From positions 274,853-338,852 of the forward strand of contig NZ_JXUP01000003.1 in assembly GCF_001891085.1 (NCBI RefSeq): a DNA stretch of 64,000 nt. Direction: 5' to 3'. This stretch comes from Campylobacter concisus (GTDB lineage: Bacteria > Campylobacterota > Campylobacteria > Campylobacterales > Campylobacteraceae). Positions 53,657 through 62,976 of this stretch are shown here, piece after piece. Below the pieces are notes generated by a model, which had not been told where the DNA came from, did no database searches, and was given only the letters and a program-made list of their open reading frames with translations. A program made the translations under genes and the position numbers. How positions within the stretch are numbered: position 1 is the stretch's first letter; the number at the start of each line of letters is the position of its first letter.

Positions 53657-54918
53657 TCCCTAATCCTCTCTAAAATGCTCTCGCCACTTTCAAAAAAATA
53701 CTCTGCCTTTTTTATCTCCAGCTCATCTTTTGCCCCTTCAAAAAGGCTAATGGCGTCAAATTTTTGCGATAGCGCCTCAAGCAAGTCGCTATATCCCAAA
53801 AGCCCAGAGTTATACTTTTCATAGCTAGCTTTTAGTGCCAAATCGCTTGCTTTTACATATTCGTTTAGTGAAGCGATTTTTGAAGTAAGCACCACGATTT
53901 CACTTTGCAAATTTTTAAGTTTTATCTCGTTTTCACGCTTTTTATACTCCAAATTTAGCCTTACCTCATCAAGCGCGATCTTTTGGGCCTGACTCATCTT
54001 ACTAGTGGCGAAAAAATCAAAAATTTTCCATTTAAAAGCGATACCAAATTTATTGCCGTGAGTATCTTCTTTTAAGTATTTATCCACGTATGAGCGGTAA
54101 GAACTAAGCCTGCCTAGATCGATATCGTAATTATTTTTATAAAATCCATATGTGTCATAGAGCATTATTTGAGGCAAAAAACCAGCCTTTGCCTCGCTAA
54201 GCTTAGCTTCACCTAAAAATATATCTTGGCTTAGTCTATCAAGCTCAGCATTCTTTGAAGCTAAATTTGAGCCAATCTCAGCCATCTTTGCTCCAGCTAC
54301 TGGTAAAATTTTCTCACCAGTTAGCAAATTTATCTCATTTAAAATTTGCTCCATTTTGTTTTTGTATTCAAGCTGCGTGCTATTAGCTAAGTAATATTTA
54401 GCCCTTACATTTTCAAGCTCATCTTTTGCGGCAAGGCCTGCAATGTTTGCCTTTTCAAGCTTATCTAAAACACCTTCTAAAAAATTTGCTTGAGCCTGTT
54501 TGGCCGTGATTATATTTTCAAGTGCAGCTGCGTTAAAGTATAAATTTACAGCCTTAAGTGCAAGATAGTTTTTGACTTCATCACTAGCGATCATGGCTTT
54601 GTTTTTTAAAAGCTGGCTCATCTTTAGCCTAGCCTCTCTAGCCCCGCCATCATAAAGCAAAAAATCAATTCTAGCCAGCACACCGGCTGACTCTTTAGCA
54701 ACTACACTTGGAAAAGTGCTTGCATTTTTGCCGTATGAGCCCTCTAAGCTAAGGCTTGGCATATATGAGCTTAATGTGGCTTCATCGTTTAAATTTGCTC
54801 TTTTTAGCTCAAGCTCTTTGATCTTTGAAATTTCATTTTGCGTTACCTTGTTTGCAATAACGCTTAAATTTGAACCAAGCAAAAATACCGGCAAAAAAAT
54901 GAATAAAAATTTTTTCAT
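53653..54918 (-). CDS. TolC-family outer membrane efflux protein (first copy)
   Basis: 421 residues with a signal peptide (FLFIFLPVFLLGSN). Family pattern: SLEGSYGKNASTFPSVV strand region, helices with KAVNLYFNAAALENIITAKQ and LNEINLLTG, and the repeat half with FKWKIFDFFATSKM. A LLYDGGAREARLKMSQ segment matches LIFDGGASEAADKIL in the other TolC copy (48658), so the two are paralogues. ATG 54918 overlaps the fliP stop (TAATG). Confidence 0.82.
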   Translation of the reverse strand: MKKFLFIFLPVFLLGSNLSVIANKVTQNEISKIKELELKRANLNDEATLSSYMPSLSLEGSYGKNASTFPSVVAKESAGVLARIDFLLYDGGAREARLKMSQLLKNKAMIASDEVKNYLALKAVNLYFNAAALENIITAKQAQANFLEGVLDKLEKANIAGLAAKDELENVRAKYYLANSTQLEYKNKMEQILNEINLLTGEKILPVAGAKMAEIGSNLASKNAELDRLSQDIFLGEAKLSEAKAGFLPQIMLYDTYGFYKNNYDIDLGRLSSYRSYVDKYLKEDTHGNKFGIAFKWKIFDFFATSKMSQAQKIALDEVRLNLEYKKRENEIKLKNLQSEIVVLTSKIASLNEYVKASDLALKASYEKYNSGLLGYSDLLEALSQKFDAISLFEGAKDELEIKKAEYFFESGESILERIRD

Positions 54919-55649
54919 TAGTGAAAGCTTTTTACAAGATTTCCTATTAGTAAATTCCAGCCATCAACAAGCACGAATATGAGCAGTTTAAATGGCAGTG
55001 AGATCATTACAGGAGGAAGCATCATCATACCCATAGCCATCAGCACTGAGCTTACGACCATGTCGATGACAAGAAATGGCAAATATAGCAAAAACGCAAT
55101 CTCAAAAGATGTCTTTAGCTCACTTATCATAAAAGCTGACATTGCGATACTTAGCGGTATCTCTTCAATATTTGCTGGATTTTGCAAATTTCTAATCCTA
55201 AAGAAAAGCGCAAGGTCTTTTTCTCTTGTGTTTTTTACCATAAATTCTTTAAATGGCTTTAAGCTTTTATCAAGCATCTCTTCATAGCCTATCTGCTCAG
55301 CTATATAAGGCTTTATGCCATCATTATAGCTCTTTTGCCCAACTGGCTCCATGATAAAAAAGGTAAGAACCATCGCAAGCGAGATGAGCACTGTTGAAGG
55401 TGGAACTTGTTGCGTGCCCATGGCTTGGCGTAAAAATGAAAATACGATAACAAGCCTTAAAAAACTTGTCATCATAAAAATGAGCGAAGGAGCGAGTGCA
55501 AGTGCGGTGAGGATTAGTAAAACGTTTAGAGAATTTACAAGTTGCTCGGCATTTGTTGGAGAATTTAGACTTAAATTTATAGTTGGTAGCGCAGGATCAG
55601 CCCCAAAAACCGTGCAAAGTAAAACCGCTAAAGCAAGCAGTGCTTTCAC
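54918..55649 (-). CDS. fliP: FliP, flagellar type III export gate protein
   Basis: 243 residues. A cleavable signal (LLALAVLLCTVFGAD) precedes four membrane helices with the family signatures PSLIFMMTSFLRLVIVFSFLRQAMGTQQ-like (ends: PSLIFMMTSF and RQAMGTQQVPPS), LFFRIRNLQNPANIEEIPL, and VSSVLMAMGMMMLPPVMISLPFK. Together with FliQ and FliR it makes the export channel of the flagellar basal body. It is three bases from motB and overlaps the TolC-like gene, so flagellar and efflux genes run on in one direction. Confidence 0.96.
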   Translation of the reverse strand: MKALLALAVLLCTVFGADPALPTINLSLNSPTNAEQLVNSLNVLLILTALALAPSLIFMMTSFLRLVIVFSFLRQAMGTQQVPPSTVLISLAMVLTFFIMEPVGQKSYNDGIKPYIAEQIGYEEMLDKSLKPFKEFMVKNTREKDLALFFRIRNLQNPANIEEIPLSIAMSAFMISELKTSFEIAFLLYLPFLVIDMVVSSVLMAMGMMMLPPVMISLPFKLLIFVLVDGWNLLIGNLVKSFH

Positions 55650-55651
55650 GA

Positions 55652-56431
55652 CTAATTCCTCATATCAAGGATACTTTTCTTAGTAGCCTCTTTATTTTTT
55701 GGCTCAAGCGATATGAAGTGAATTTCTACTCTATTATTCTTAGCTCTACCCTCTTCTGTACCGTTGCTAGCGATCGGATCAAACGAAGCTTTGCCAGAAG
55801 CTATTATCCTATTTTGTGGCACGCCATCGTTGATTAGCTCTTCAACTACGCTTAAAGCCCTTGCAGTTGAGAGCTGCCAGTTATTTTTATAAGCTGAGTC
55901 TTTACTTGGTTCTATATTATCTGTATGGCCGATAATATCGGCTTTTACATCATTAGGCATTTTCGCCACAATCATGCCTATTCGTTTTAAAAATAGCTTC
56001 GCATCTTCACCAGAAATTTCAGCACTATCTTTATCAAAAAGCATAGCTGCTGGAAGCCTTACGATAAAGCCATCTTCGCTCTCTTCCATAGTGATCTCAG
56101 GTGCCCCGCTAGCAGCTAGTAGCTCATTTATCTTTTTAACATTCATATTTAGCTCACTTTGTGAGCCCTTTTGCTTGCTTATCTTTTTTGCACGAGTATT
56201 TTCTGGATCCGTCTCTTTTTCTATCTGATTTTCAGGTCTAGCACCACCTTCAAGCACACTTAAAGCACCAGCTAGTGAGCCAACAGCGGCCTCCATCTTT
56301 TTAGCATCCATTGTCGCCATAGAAAGTAATAAAACGAAAAAACAAAGCAAAAGTGACATGAGGTCACCAAAAGCAGCTAGCCACTCAGGCATACATTTTG
56401 GACACTCTTCTGGTTTTATTAACTTACCCAT
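55652..56431 (-). CDS. motB: MotB, flagellar stator protein
   Basis: 259 residues. Short cytoplasmic lead (LIKPEECPKCMPEWLAAF), one membrane helix with the proton-channel Asp in GDLMSLLLCFFVLLLS, a plug/linker region of ~100 residues, and an OmpA-like peptidoglycan-binding domain (IIGHTDNIEPSKDSAYKNNW as ends IIGHTDN and AYKNNWQLS, then RVEIHF). It anchors the stator to the cell wall and conducts protons with MotA. One base overlaps the motA stop. Confidence 0.96.
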   Translation of the reverse strand: MGKLIKPEECPKCMPEWLAAFGDLMSLLLCFFVLLLSMATMDAKKMEAAVGSLAGALSVLEGGARPENQIEKETDPENTRAKKISKQKGSQSELNMNVKKINELLAASGAPEITMEESEDGFIVRLPAAMLFDKDSAEISGEDAKLFLKRIGMIVAKMPNDVKADIIGHTDNIEPSKDSAYKNNWQLSTARALSVVEELINDGVPQNRIIASGKASFDPIASNGTEEGRAKNNRVEIHFISLEPKNKEATKKSILDMRN

Positions 56432-57198
56432 TATTCAAACTGACTTTTTCTATCTTTTGGTGGTAAAAATGCTAAGAGTTTAGCTTCAAGCGTTCTTGGA
56501 TTATCGCCTGCTTGTATCGACATGATTCCCTCAAGTACGACTTGTTTTTCAAGTGCTTCATCAGCATCGCGAATAGAGAGGATATTTGCCACAGGCGCAC
56601 CTATGATGTTACCTATCATCGCACCATAAAGCGTCGTAAGCAAGGCAACCGCCATTGATGGACCTATCGCACTAGGATCTGACATGTTAAGAAGCATCGC
56701 AACAAGACCAATGAGCGTACCGATCATACCCATCGCACCCGCAAAACCGCCAACTTGCTCAAAAATTTTAATGTTATTTGAATGTCTTGTACTAGTTTGA
56801 TCGATATCAATCTCCAAAAGCGCTCTGATCGCATCTGGCTCATTGCCATCAACCGCCATTGAGAGGCCTCTTTTTAAAAACTGATTTGTCTCATTATTTA
56901 CTTCGCTTTCAAGCGATAAGATACCATCACGTCTAGCTTTAGTTGAATAATCAACTATTTTTTTTATAGTCTCAGGTAAATTTACTACGACTGATGGCTT
57001 AACAGCAATGCCATAAAATTTACCAATTCCTTTAAGCGTCTCCATCTTGAAGCCAACCATCATAACGCCGATAGTACCACCAAAAACGATCATCACAGAA
57101 GGAATATCGATGTATGGTCCTATACCAACGCCTATCGCCATTGATCCAAACAAAAGCACCAGGGTCAAAACCCAGCCGACGACGGTTCCTAAATCCAT
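56431..57198 (-). CDS. motA: MotA, flagellar stator protein
   Basis: 255 residues, four membrane helices (GWVLTLVLLFGSMAIGVG, IPSVMIVFGGTIGVMMVGF, FAGAMGMIGTLIGLVAML, MAVALLTTLYGAMIGNIIGAPVA) with the large cytoplasmic loop between helices 2 and 3 (KARRDGILSLESEVNNE) that contacts FliG. It forms the proton channel with MotB. First gene of the long minus-strand operon; divergent from glmU. Confidence 0.96.
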   Translation of the reverse strand: MDLGTVVGWVLTLVLLFGSMAIGVGIGPYIDIPSVMIVFGGTIGVMMVGFKMETLKGIGKFYGIAVKPSVVVNLPETIKKIVDYSTKARRDGILSLESEVNNETNQFLKRGLSMAVDGNEPDAIRALLEIDIDQTSTRHSNNIKIFEQVGGFAGAMGMIGTLIGLVAMLLNMSDPSAIGPSMAVALLTTLYGAMIGNIIGAPVANILSIRDADEALEKQVVLEGIMSIQAGDNPRTLEAKLLAFLPPKDRKSQFE

Positions 57199-57296
57199 TT
57201 AAGCTCACTTTATTTATAAATTCTTAAGAATTGCTATTTTATTAGCTTTTTGTTGAAACAATCGTTAAATTAAAAAAAATGTTTGCCATTTTTTGC

Positions 57297-57302
57297 TACA
57301 AT
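57297..57302 (+). promoter_or_regulatory. -10 box (TACAAT) of the glmU operon
   Basis: TACAAT after TTTTTTGC, 33 bases before ATG 57335, in the 136-base gap between the divergent motA and glmU. It resembles the genus -10 consensus and drives a run of seven closely packed genes. Confidence 0.45.
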
Positions 57303-57334
57303 CTGCGAAATTTTTAACGTTAAAAGGCTTAAAA

Positions 57335-58642
57335 ATGAACAATACTTCAATCATAATTTTAGCGGCTGGTCTTGGCACCAGAATGAAATCAAAACGTCCA
57401 AAAGTCCTATTTGAACTTTGCGGTGAGCCAATGATCATTCACATCTTAAAGCAAGCTTATGCGATCACAAATGACGTTAGCGTCGTGCTTCACTACGAAA
57501 AAGAGCTAATTAGCAAAAAGATAAAAGAAATTTTCCCTCAAACTAAAATTTTTGAGCAAGATCATACAAATTTCCCAGGCACTGCTGGAGCGATAAAAAG
57601 CGTAAATTTAAGCGGCGAAAAGGTGATAGTAACTTGTGGTGATATGCCTCTTGTAAAATCAACCGATCTAATGCGTCTAGCAAATGCTGAAGCGGACGTG
57701 GTTATGAGCTCATTTGAAGCAGCAAATCCTTTTGGCTACGGCAGAGTCATCATAAAAAACGGCAAAGTTGAAGGCATCGTCGAGCAAAAAGATGCAAGCG
57801 AAGCACAACTTGCGATAAAAAGCGTAAATGCTGGCTGCTACTGCTTTAAACGCGAGGCGCTAGAGCAAATTTTACCGCTCATAAGCAACCAAAACGCACA
57901 AAAAGAGTACTACCTAACTGACGCCATAAAAATAGCAAATGAAAAGGGCTTAAAGTGCGTTGCAGTAAATGTTAATGAGCAAAATTTCATGGGCATAAAC
58001 GATAAATTTCAACTTAGCATTGCAGAAAAGATCATGCAAGATGAGATCAAGCAAAATTTAATGAAAGCTGGCGTTTTGATGCGCATGCCAGAGAGCATTT
58101 TCATAGACAGCAGGGCTAAATTTGAAGGCGAATGCGTGCTAGAAGAAAACGTAAGTATCCTTGGCGAGTGCATCATCACTGAGAGCATCATCAAAAGCTC
58201 ATCAGTAATAGAAAGCAGCGTCATCAAAAACTCAGATATCGGCCCGCTAGCTCACATCAGGCCAAATTCTGAAATTTCTGACACACACATAGGAAATTTC
58301 GTCGAGGTTAAAAAAGGTGTTTTGAGCGGCGTAAAAGCTGGACATTTGAGCTATCTTGGCGACTGCGAGATAGAAAGTGGCACAAACATCGGTTGTGGTA
58401 CCATCACATGCAACTACGATGGCAAAACAAAATACAAAACCAAAATCGGCAAAAACGTCTTTGTTGGCTCAGATACACAGCTAGTCGCCCCTGTAAATAT
58501 CGCTGATAACGTCATAATCGCAGCAGGAAGCACCATCACAAAAGACGTTGAAAGCGGTGCATTAGCGATCAGCAGAGCTCGCCAAGAGAACAAAAGTGGC
58601 TTTTTTGAGAAATTCTTTGGCAAAGATGATGTTAAAAAATAA
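57335..58642 (+). CDS. glmU: GlmU, bifunctional GlcNAc-1-P uridyltransferase/acetyltransferase
   Basis: 435 residues from ATG 57335 (AAAAGG at 57322-57327); the 14 codons before it lack a ribosome site. Uridyltransferase domain: IILAAGLGTRMKSKRPKVL, FPGTAGAIKS, VTCGDMPLV and ANPFGYGRVI. The left-handed beta-helix acetyltransferase follows, with ARPIGHLS-like hexapeptides (GDCEIESGTNIGCGTITCNYDG, cited as ends GDCEIESG and GTITCNYDG) and KIGKNVFVGSDTQLVAPV. It makes UDP-GlcNAc for peptidoglycan and lipid A. Overlaps coaBC by 14 bases. Confidence 0.97.
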   Translation: MNNTSIIILAAGLGTRMKSKRPKVLFELCGEPMIIHILKQAYAITNDVSVVLHYEKELISKKIKEIFPQTKIFEQDHTNFPGTAGAIKSVNLSGEKVIVTCGDMPLVKSTDLMRLANAEADVVMSSFEAANPFGYGRVIIKNGKVEGIVEQKDASEAQLAIKSVNAGCYCFKREALEQILPLISNQNAQKEYYLTDAIKIANEKGLKCVAVNVNEQNFMGINDKFQLSIAEKIMQDEIKQNLMKAGVLMRMPESIFIDSRAKFEGECVLEENVSILGECIITESIIKSSSVIESSVIKNSDIGPLAHIRPNSEISDTHIGNFVEVKKGVLSGVKAGHLSYLGDCEIESGTNIGCGTITCNYDGKTKYKTKIGKNVFVGSDTQLVAPVNIADNVIIAAGSTITKDVESGALAISRARQENKSGFFEKFFGKDDVKK

Positions 58643-59801
58643 GAAAATTTTACTAGCAGTTTGCGGCAGTATCGCCTTTTATAAAGCTTACGAGATTTTA
58701 TCGCTGCTTAAAAAGCAAGGTGCTGATGTTTACGTGGCTTTAAGTGACGGAGCGCTTGAATTTTGCAGTGTAAGTGGCTTTGAGGCGCTAAGTGAGCATA
58801 AAATTTTAAGCTCTCAAACTCAAAACTGGCAAGATGGCGTAAATCACATAGCCTACTCTAAAATGGATCTAGTCCTTATCGCACCTGCCTCGGTAAATAC
58901 GATAAATAAGCTAGCAGCTGGCATCTGTGACAATGTCTTTATGCAAACGCTAATCGCCGCCTCACACGTGCCTTTAGTTGTAGCTCCGGCTGCAAATAAC
59001 AATATGATCGAGCACTTCGCTACGCAAAACTCACTTGAAATTTTAAAGAAAAACGGCGCTTTAGTGGTTGAGCCAGTTCTTAAAACTCTAGCTTGCGGTG
59101 ACGTTGGCAAGGGTGGTCTTGCGAGTCCTGAGGTGATAGTAGAAGCCGCCATTAAAAGGCTTAGTAGGCCTCTTTTTGCAGGTAAAAAAGTAGTGATCAC
59201 TGGTGGCGCAACGACTGAAAAGATAGATGATGTTAGAGCCATTACAAATTTCTCAAGTGGCAAGATGGCAAGAGCCTTGGCTAGAGCCTTTTACTACGCC
59301 GGTGCGGAGGTAAAACTACTTGCTAGTTTTAAAGTGGAAAACGAGCCATTTGAGATTTTAAATTTTGGCTCAAGTAGTGAGCTTTTAGAGCTTTGCAAGA
59401 GCGAGTGTGAGAGCGCGAATTTAATTGTAATGTGTGCTGCGGTTAGTGATTTTGTACCGACAAAGATAGATGGCAAGATAAAAAAAGAGGACGTTGGCGA
59501 AATTTTAAGCTTAAGTCTAAAGAGAAATGTCGATATTTTGCAAAGCTTAAAAAAGTTTAAATGCAAAAAGATCGGCTTTAAGCTTGAAATCTCAAGCGAG
59601 AGCGCACACAAAAATGCTAGAGCAATGCTAGAGCAAAAGGGGCTTGACGCAGTTTGCCTAAATATCTTGGGTGAGAAAAATGGCTTTGCAAGCGAGCAAA
59701 ATGAGATAAATTTCATCACGAAAAATAATGAAACTTTACTACCGCTTGCCGCAAAAGACGAGATCGCAAGACATATCGTGAAACTAGCAGCAAATTTATG
59801 A
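58629..59801 (+). CDS. coaBC: CoaBC (Dfp), phosphopantothenoylcysteine synthetase/decarboxylase
   Basis: 390 residues from ATG 58629 (58626 also possible; the frame reaches GTG 58596). The CoaC flavoprotein half has ILLAVCGSIAFYKAYEIL, the PAANNNM loop and VLKTLACGDVGKGGLASPE with the catalytic Cys; the family's GRM is here GGL. The CoaB half starts near KKVVITGGATTEKIDDVRAI and includes NFSSGKMARALA and MCAAVSDFVP. Two steps of coenzyme A synthesis. It overlaps the next gene by four bases. Confidence 0.94.
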   Translation: MLKNKKILLAVCGSIAFYKAYEILSLLKKQGADVYVALSDGALEFCSVSGFEALSEHKILSSQTQNWQDGVNHIAYSKMDLVLIAPASVNTINKLAAGICDNVFMQTLIAASHVPLVVAPAANNNMIEHFATQNSLEILKKNGALVVEPVLKTLACGDVGKGGLASPEVIVEAAIKRLSRPLFAGKKVVITGGATTEKIDDVRAITNFSSGKMARALARAFYYAGAEVKLLASFKVENEPFEILNFGSSSELLELCKSECESANLIVMCAAVSDFVPTKIDGKIKKEDVGEILSLSLKRNVDILQSLKKFKCKKIGFKLEISSESAHKNARAMLEQKGLDAVCLNILGEKNGFASEQNEINFITKNNETLLPLAAKDEIARHIVKLAANL

Positions 59802-60484
59802 TAGAGAAAATTTCTCGCATTCAAAAAATAGCAAAAAATGCAAATTCACCGTTAGTAGCGATAAATTCATCACTTCCGCTTAGTATCTTGGTAAGCCAAA
59901 AGATCGGTTTTAACAGATACATTTTAAATTTTGCAAATAGAAATTTAAACACAAAAAGTGCAAAAGAGCTAAACGTAGGCTCGAGATACTGGGGTGAAGT
60001 GCAAAGCCATGGCGAAAATATCGTCATAAAAAATTTATACGAAAAGCCAAGAATTTTAGACGAAGATGTCTTGGCTGATGGGCTAAATCTTATCGAAAAT
60101 TTGATAGAAAATGAGAATTTATCGTGGTTTTACGACTATTTATTTAAAAGCTTAAGTGAAGCTAAGACAAAAGGCGAGATGAAAGTGCTAGCGAAAATGC
60201 TCTTTGCTCTGCAAGAAAATGTCGTGCATATACCATTTACTTATAATGGCATAAACAGCGTTTTTCAGCTAAAAAAAGAGGAGAATGATATGAAAATTTT
60301 TTTAATATTTTCAAATTTTGCTCCACTTATTTTTAAATTTAAAGATGAAGTTTTATACGAGATCGCGACCCCATTTAATAATGTAGCTAGCTTGTTAAAA
60401 AGTGAATTTAACGCCAACATAACAGTGCAAAATGTGAGTGCTCTTTGGAGCAAAAAAGAACAAATTATTGATATAAAAGGCTAA
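59798..60484 (+). CDS. Conserved hypothetical protein of the glmU-truA operon
   Basis: 228 residues, no signal peptide or membrane helix. N-terminal basic helix (KISRIQKIAKNAN), a beta-rich region (NVGSRYWGEVQSHGENIVIKN, cited as NVGSRYWGEVQ and ENIVIKNLY), a helical middle (LSEAKTKGEMKVLAKMLFAL) and a C-terminal alternating-strand part (GINSVFQLKK, MKIFLIFSNFAPLIFKFK, NITVQNVSALW). No family recognised. It sits where C. jejuni, from memory, has Cj0823, between coaBC and uppS. The final domain faintly recalls a FliK-type fold but this is not reliable. Confidence 0.6.
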   Translation: MIEKISRIQKIAKNANSPLVAINSSLPLSILVSQKIGFNRYILNFANRNLNTKSAKELNVGSRYWGEVQSHGENIVIKNLYEKPRILDEDVLADGLNLIENLIENENLSWFYDYLFKSLSEAKTKGEMKVLAKMLFALQENVVHIPFTYNGINSVFQLKKEENDMKIFLIFSNFAPLIFKFKDEVLYEIATPFNNVASLLKSEFNANITVQNVSALWSKKEQIIDIKG

Positions 60485-60487
60485 AGA

Positions 60488-61159
60488 TTGAATGAATTAA
60501 ACCACATTGCTATTATCATGGATGGAAATGGACGCTGGGCTAAAAAACGTGGATTTTTACGGACAAATGGGCACGAAGCTGGAGCAAATGTAGTAAGCGA
60601 TATGTGCGAATTTTGTATCGATAATGGGGTGAAAATTTTAAGTCTTTACGCATTTAGTACCGAAAACTGGAAAAGGCCACAAAAAGAGGTCGAGTTTTTG
60701 ATGAATTTGCTTAAGAAATTTCTCATTTTAAAGCGTGATGATTTTATAAAAAATGGGATCAAATTTAACACAATTGGCGATATTTCGCCATTCAGCGATG
60801 AGCTAAACAACGAGATAGAGATCACCAAAAACGCTACAAGAGAGAATAAAAATTTATTATTAAATTTAGCGATAAACTACGGCTCAAAAGATGAGATCAT
60901 TAGAGCTGTGAAAAAGCTAAATTTAGAAGGCTGCGAGATAAACGAAGCAAGCCTAAATGCAGCACTTGATGAGAGTGAGCCAGTGGATCTTCTCATTAGA
61001 ACTGGTGGCGAGAGCAGGCTTTCGAATTTCATGCTTTGGCAAGCAAGCTACGCAGAGCTATTTTTTACACCGACACTTTGGCCCGACTTTGGCAAGAATG
61101 AGCTTGCAAATATCGTTGGCAAATTTAAAAACATAGAGCGAAGATTTGGCGGAGTTTAG
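60488..61159 (+). CDS. uppS: UppS, undecaprenyl diphosphate synthase
   Basis: 223 residues from a TTG start at 60488 (AAAGG a few bases upstream; the nearby ATG is out of frame). All landmarks of cis-prenyltransferases are present: AIIMDGNGRWAKKRG, GHEAGA, YAFSTENWKRP, NLAINYGSKDEI and LLIRTGGESRLSNFMLWQ as well as AYAELFFTPTLWPDF-type end. The enzyme makes the C55 lipid carrier for peptidoglycan. Overlap with the next frame is avoided if that gene starts at 61167. Confidence 0.96.
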   Translation: MNELNHIAIIMDGNGRWAKKRGFLRTNGHEAGANVVSDMCEFCIDNGVKILSLYAFSTENWKRPQKEVEFLMNLLKKFLILKRDDFIKNGIKFNTIGDISPFSDELNNEIEITKNATRENKNLLLNLAINYGSKDEIIRAVKKLNLEGCEINEASLNAALDESEPVDLLIRTGGESRLSNFMLWQASYAELFFTPTLWPDFGKNELANIVGKFKNIERRFGGV

Positions 61160-61166
61160 CGAGATA

Positions 61167-61955
61167 ATGGATAATTTAGTCATCTTTTTTGCCGTTTTTG
61201 CTTTTGTTTTTGGCATCTGCGTGGGCTCATTTTCAAATGTGCTGATATATCGCTTGCCACGAAATGAGAGCATAAATTTTCCAGCTTCTCATTGTCCAAA
61301 CTGCGATCATAAGCTAAATTTTTATCACAATGTTCCAATTTTTTCGTGGCTATTTTTAGGCGGCAAATGTGCCTTTTGTAAGCAAAAAATAAGCCTCATC
61401 TATCCAGTGATCGAACTAATTTCTGGGATAATTTTTTTGATCTGTTTTTTTAAAGAATGCAGCGAAATTTTAAGTGTAGAAACATTGCTTTACGCGCTAT
61501 TTTTAGGGCCTTGCTTTGTTATGTTGCTAGCTCTTAGCGTCATAGATATAAGATATAAAGCTGTGCCAGATGCGCTTCTTTTTGCGGCGCTATTTTTCGC
61601 ATTTATCTACGCTCTGATGCTTTTTATATTTAAAGGAAATTTTGCCCAAATTTTAAATTTATTCCTTTTTGCATTTATCTTTTGGGCGCTGAGATTTGTC
61701 GTAAGCTTTGCCATAAAAAGAGAAGCGATGGGTAGTGCAGATATCTTTATAGCAGCGATCATCGGAGCTATCTTGCCAGCCAAACTAGCTCTAGTGGCGA
61801 TCTATCTTGCAGCACTTTTTACACTTCCAGTCTATGCGGTCGTTCAAAAAAAGGGCTACGAGCTAGCCTTTGTGCCATTTTTAAGTCTTGGCTTACTTAT
61901 TACATACGCTTTTAAAGAGCAAATTTTAGAAATTTTAAGGTTTATTTATGAGTAG
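61167..61955 (+). CDS. Prepilin peptidase (A24 family) / N-methyltransferase
   Basis: 262 residues from ATG 61167; a TTG at 61146 is in frame but inside uppS. N-terminal FGICVGSFSNVLIYRLPR, the zinc-type CPNC ... CAFC pair with HNVPIFSWLFLGGKC, then about seven membrane helices. The aspartates lie in SVIDIRYKAVPD and AMGSADIFIAA; the second is normally GxGD and here is GSAD. It would cleave and methylate the pseudopilin encoded at 41541. It overlaps lptF by eight bases. Confidence 0.92.
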   Translation: MDNLVIFFAVFAFVFGICVGSFSNVLIYRLPRNESINFPASHCPNCDHKLNFYHNVPIFSWLFLGGKCAFCKQKISLIYPVIELISGIIFLICFFKECSEILSVETLLYALFLGPCFVMLLALSVIDIRYKAVPDALLFAALFFAFIYALMLFIFKGNFAQILNLFLFAFIFWALRFVVSFAIKREAMGSADIFIAAIIGAILPAKLALVAIYLAALFTLPVYAVVQKKGYELAFVPFLSLGLLITYAFKEQILEILRFIYE

Positions 61956-62976
61956 AGTGAATAGATATCTTTTGTTTAACTTCCTAGGGACTTTTGCGTC
62001 GCTATTTAGTACGCTTTTTTTGATCATGTCGATCGTATTTTTCATCCAGATCGCGCGCATTACTTCTTACATTGAGATCAGCTTTGGCGAGCTCTTTAAA
62101 CTCTACTCATTTATGCTTCCACGCGTGCTACTTTTTGTCGTGCCTATCGCATTTTTTGTATCACTTGCGATGACTCTTTTTAGATTATCAAAAGAGAATG
62201 AAAGTATCGTTATTTTTACGCTTGGTGGCTCACCAAATAAAATTGCTAAATTTTTCTTAATATTTTCAGCATTTTTAAGCACCGCTCTACTTGTCATCGC
62301 TACCATAATGATACCAATAGCCGCGCAGCTAAATGCAAATTTTATTGATTATAAAAAGACTGTTGCAAAGCTAAATTTAAAGCCAACTCAGTTTGGACAA
62401 AAATTCTCTGACTGGATGGTCTATGTGGGTAGTGAAATGCAAGATAACAACGGCACTACTTATAAAGATATTGTGATGTTTAATCCTTACATTAAAGACT
62501 CCCAACGCTTAATCACTGCTAAAAACGCAAAGATTACTAATACAAATCAAAGCATCGAACTCTCTTTATTAGATGGAAAAATGTATGACATAAAAGATGA
62601 AATTTATCATCAAAGCAACTTCAAATCCATGAAAATAAGGACTGCACAAAGTGAAGAGATAAGCGATATAGGCAGTATCAAAGAGTACTGGGCGGAGGCA
62701 AATAGTAGTGAAAAAAGAAGAAAAGACCTTAGCACATATGTGCTTGTTGCACTATTTCCACTTGCCAGTACACTTTTTGCCATAAGCTTTGGCATCGTTA
62801 CTTATAGATATGAAAAGGGCATGGTTTATGTTGGGACATTTGGCGTTTTATTTGGCTATTTTACGCTCATAATGCTATTTTCATCAAAACCAGCTTTTGC
62901 GATTCCACTCATATTTTTCGTCTTTTTATTGGCAGGAATTTTGCTTTTTAAAGCCAAGATCATACGAAGATACTAA
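61948..62976 (+). CDS. lptF: LptF/LptG-family lipooligosaccharide export permease
   Basis: 342 residues: three N-terminal helices (FLGTFASLFSTLFLIMSIVFF, LPRVLLFVVPIAFFVSLAMTL, FLIFSAFLSTALLVIATIMI), a periplasmic beta-jellyroll of about 130 residues (YVGSEMQDNNGTTYKDIVMF), and three C-terminal helices. This is the YjgP/YjgQ plan. The permease pair extracts lipooligosaccharide from the inner membrane with LptB. The partner LptG is not in the window. F versus G is judged from operon position only. Confidence 0.87.
   Translation: MSRVNRYLLFNFLGTFASLFSTLFLIMSIVFFIQIARITSYIEISFGELFKLYSFMLPRVLLFVVPIAFFVSLAMTLFRLSKENESIVIFTLGGSPNKIAKFFLIFSAFLSTALLVIATIMIPIAAQLNANFIDYKKTVAKLNLKPTQFGQKFSDWMVYVGSEMQDNNGTTYKDIVMFNPYIKDSQRLITAKNAKITNTNQSIELSLLDGKMYDIKDEIYHQSNFKSMKIRTAQSEEISDIGSIKEYWAEANSSEKRRKDLSTYVLVALFPLASTLFAISFGIVTYRYEKGMVYVGTFGVLFGYFTLIMLFSSKPAFAIPLIFFVFLLAGILLFKAKIIRRY

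Noticed and set aside
59294..59824. 176-codon minus-strand frame opposite coaBC
   Set aside because: Shadow of the CoaB domain; Phe/Ser-rich composition and no ribosome site.
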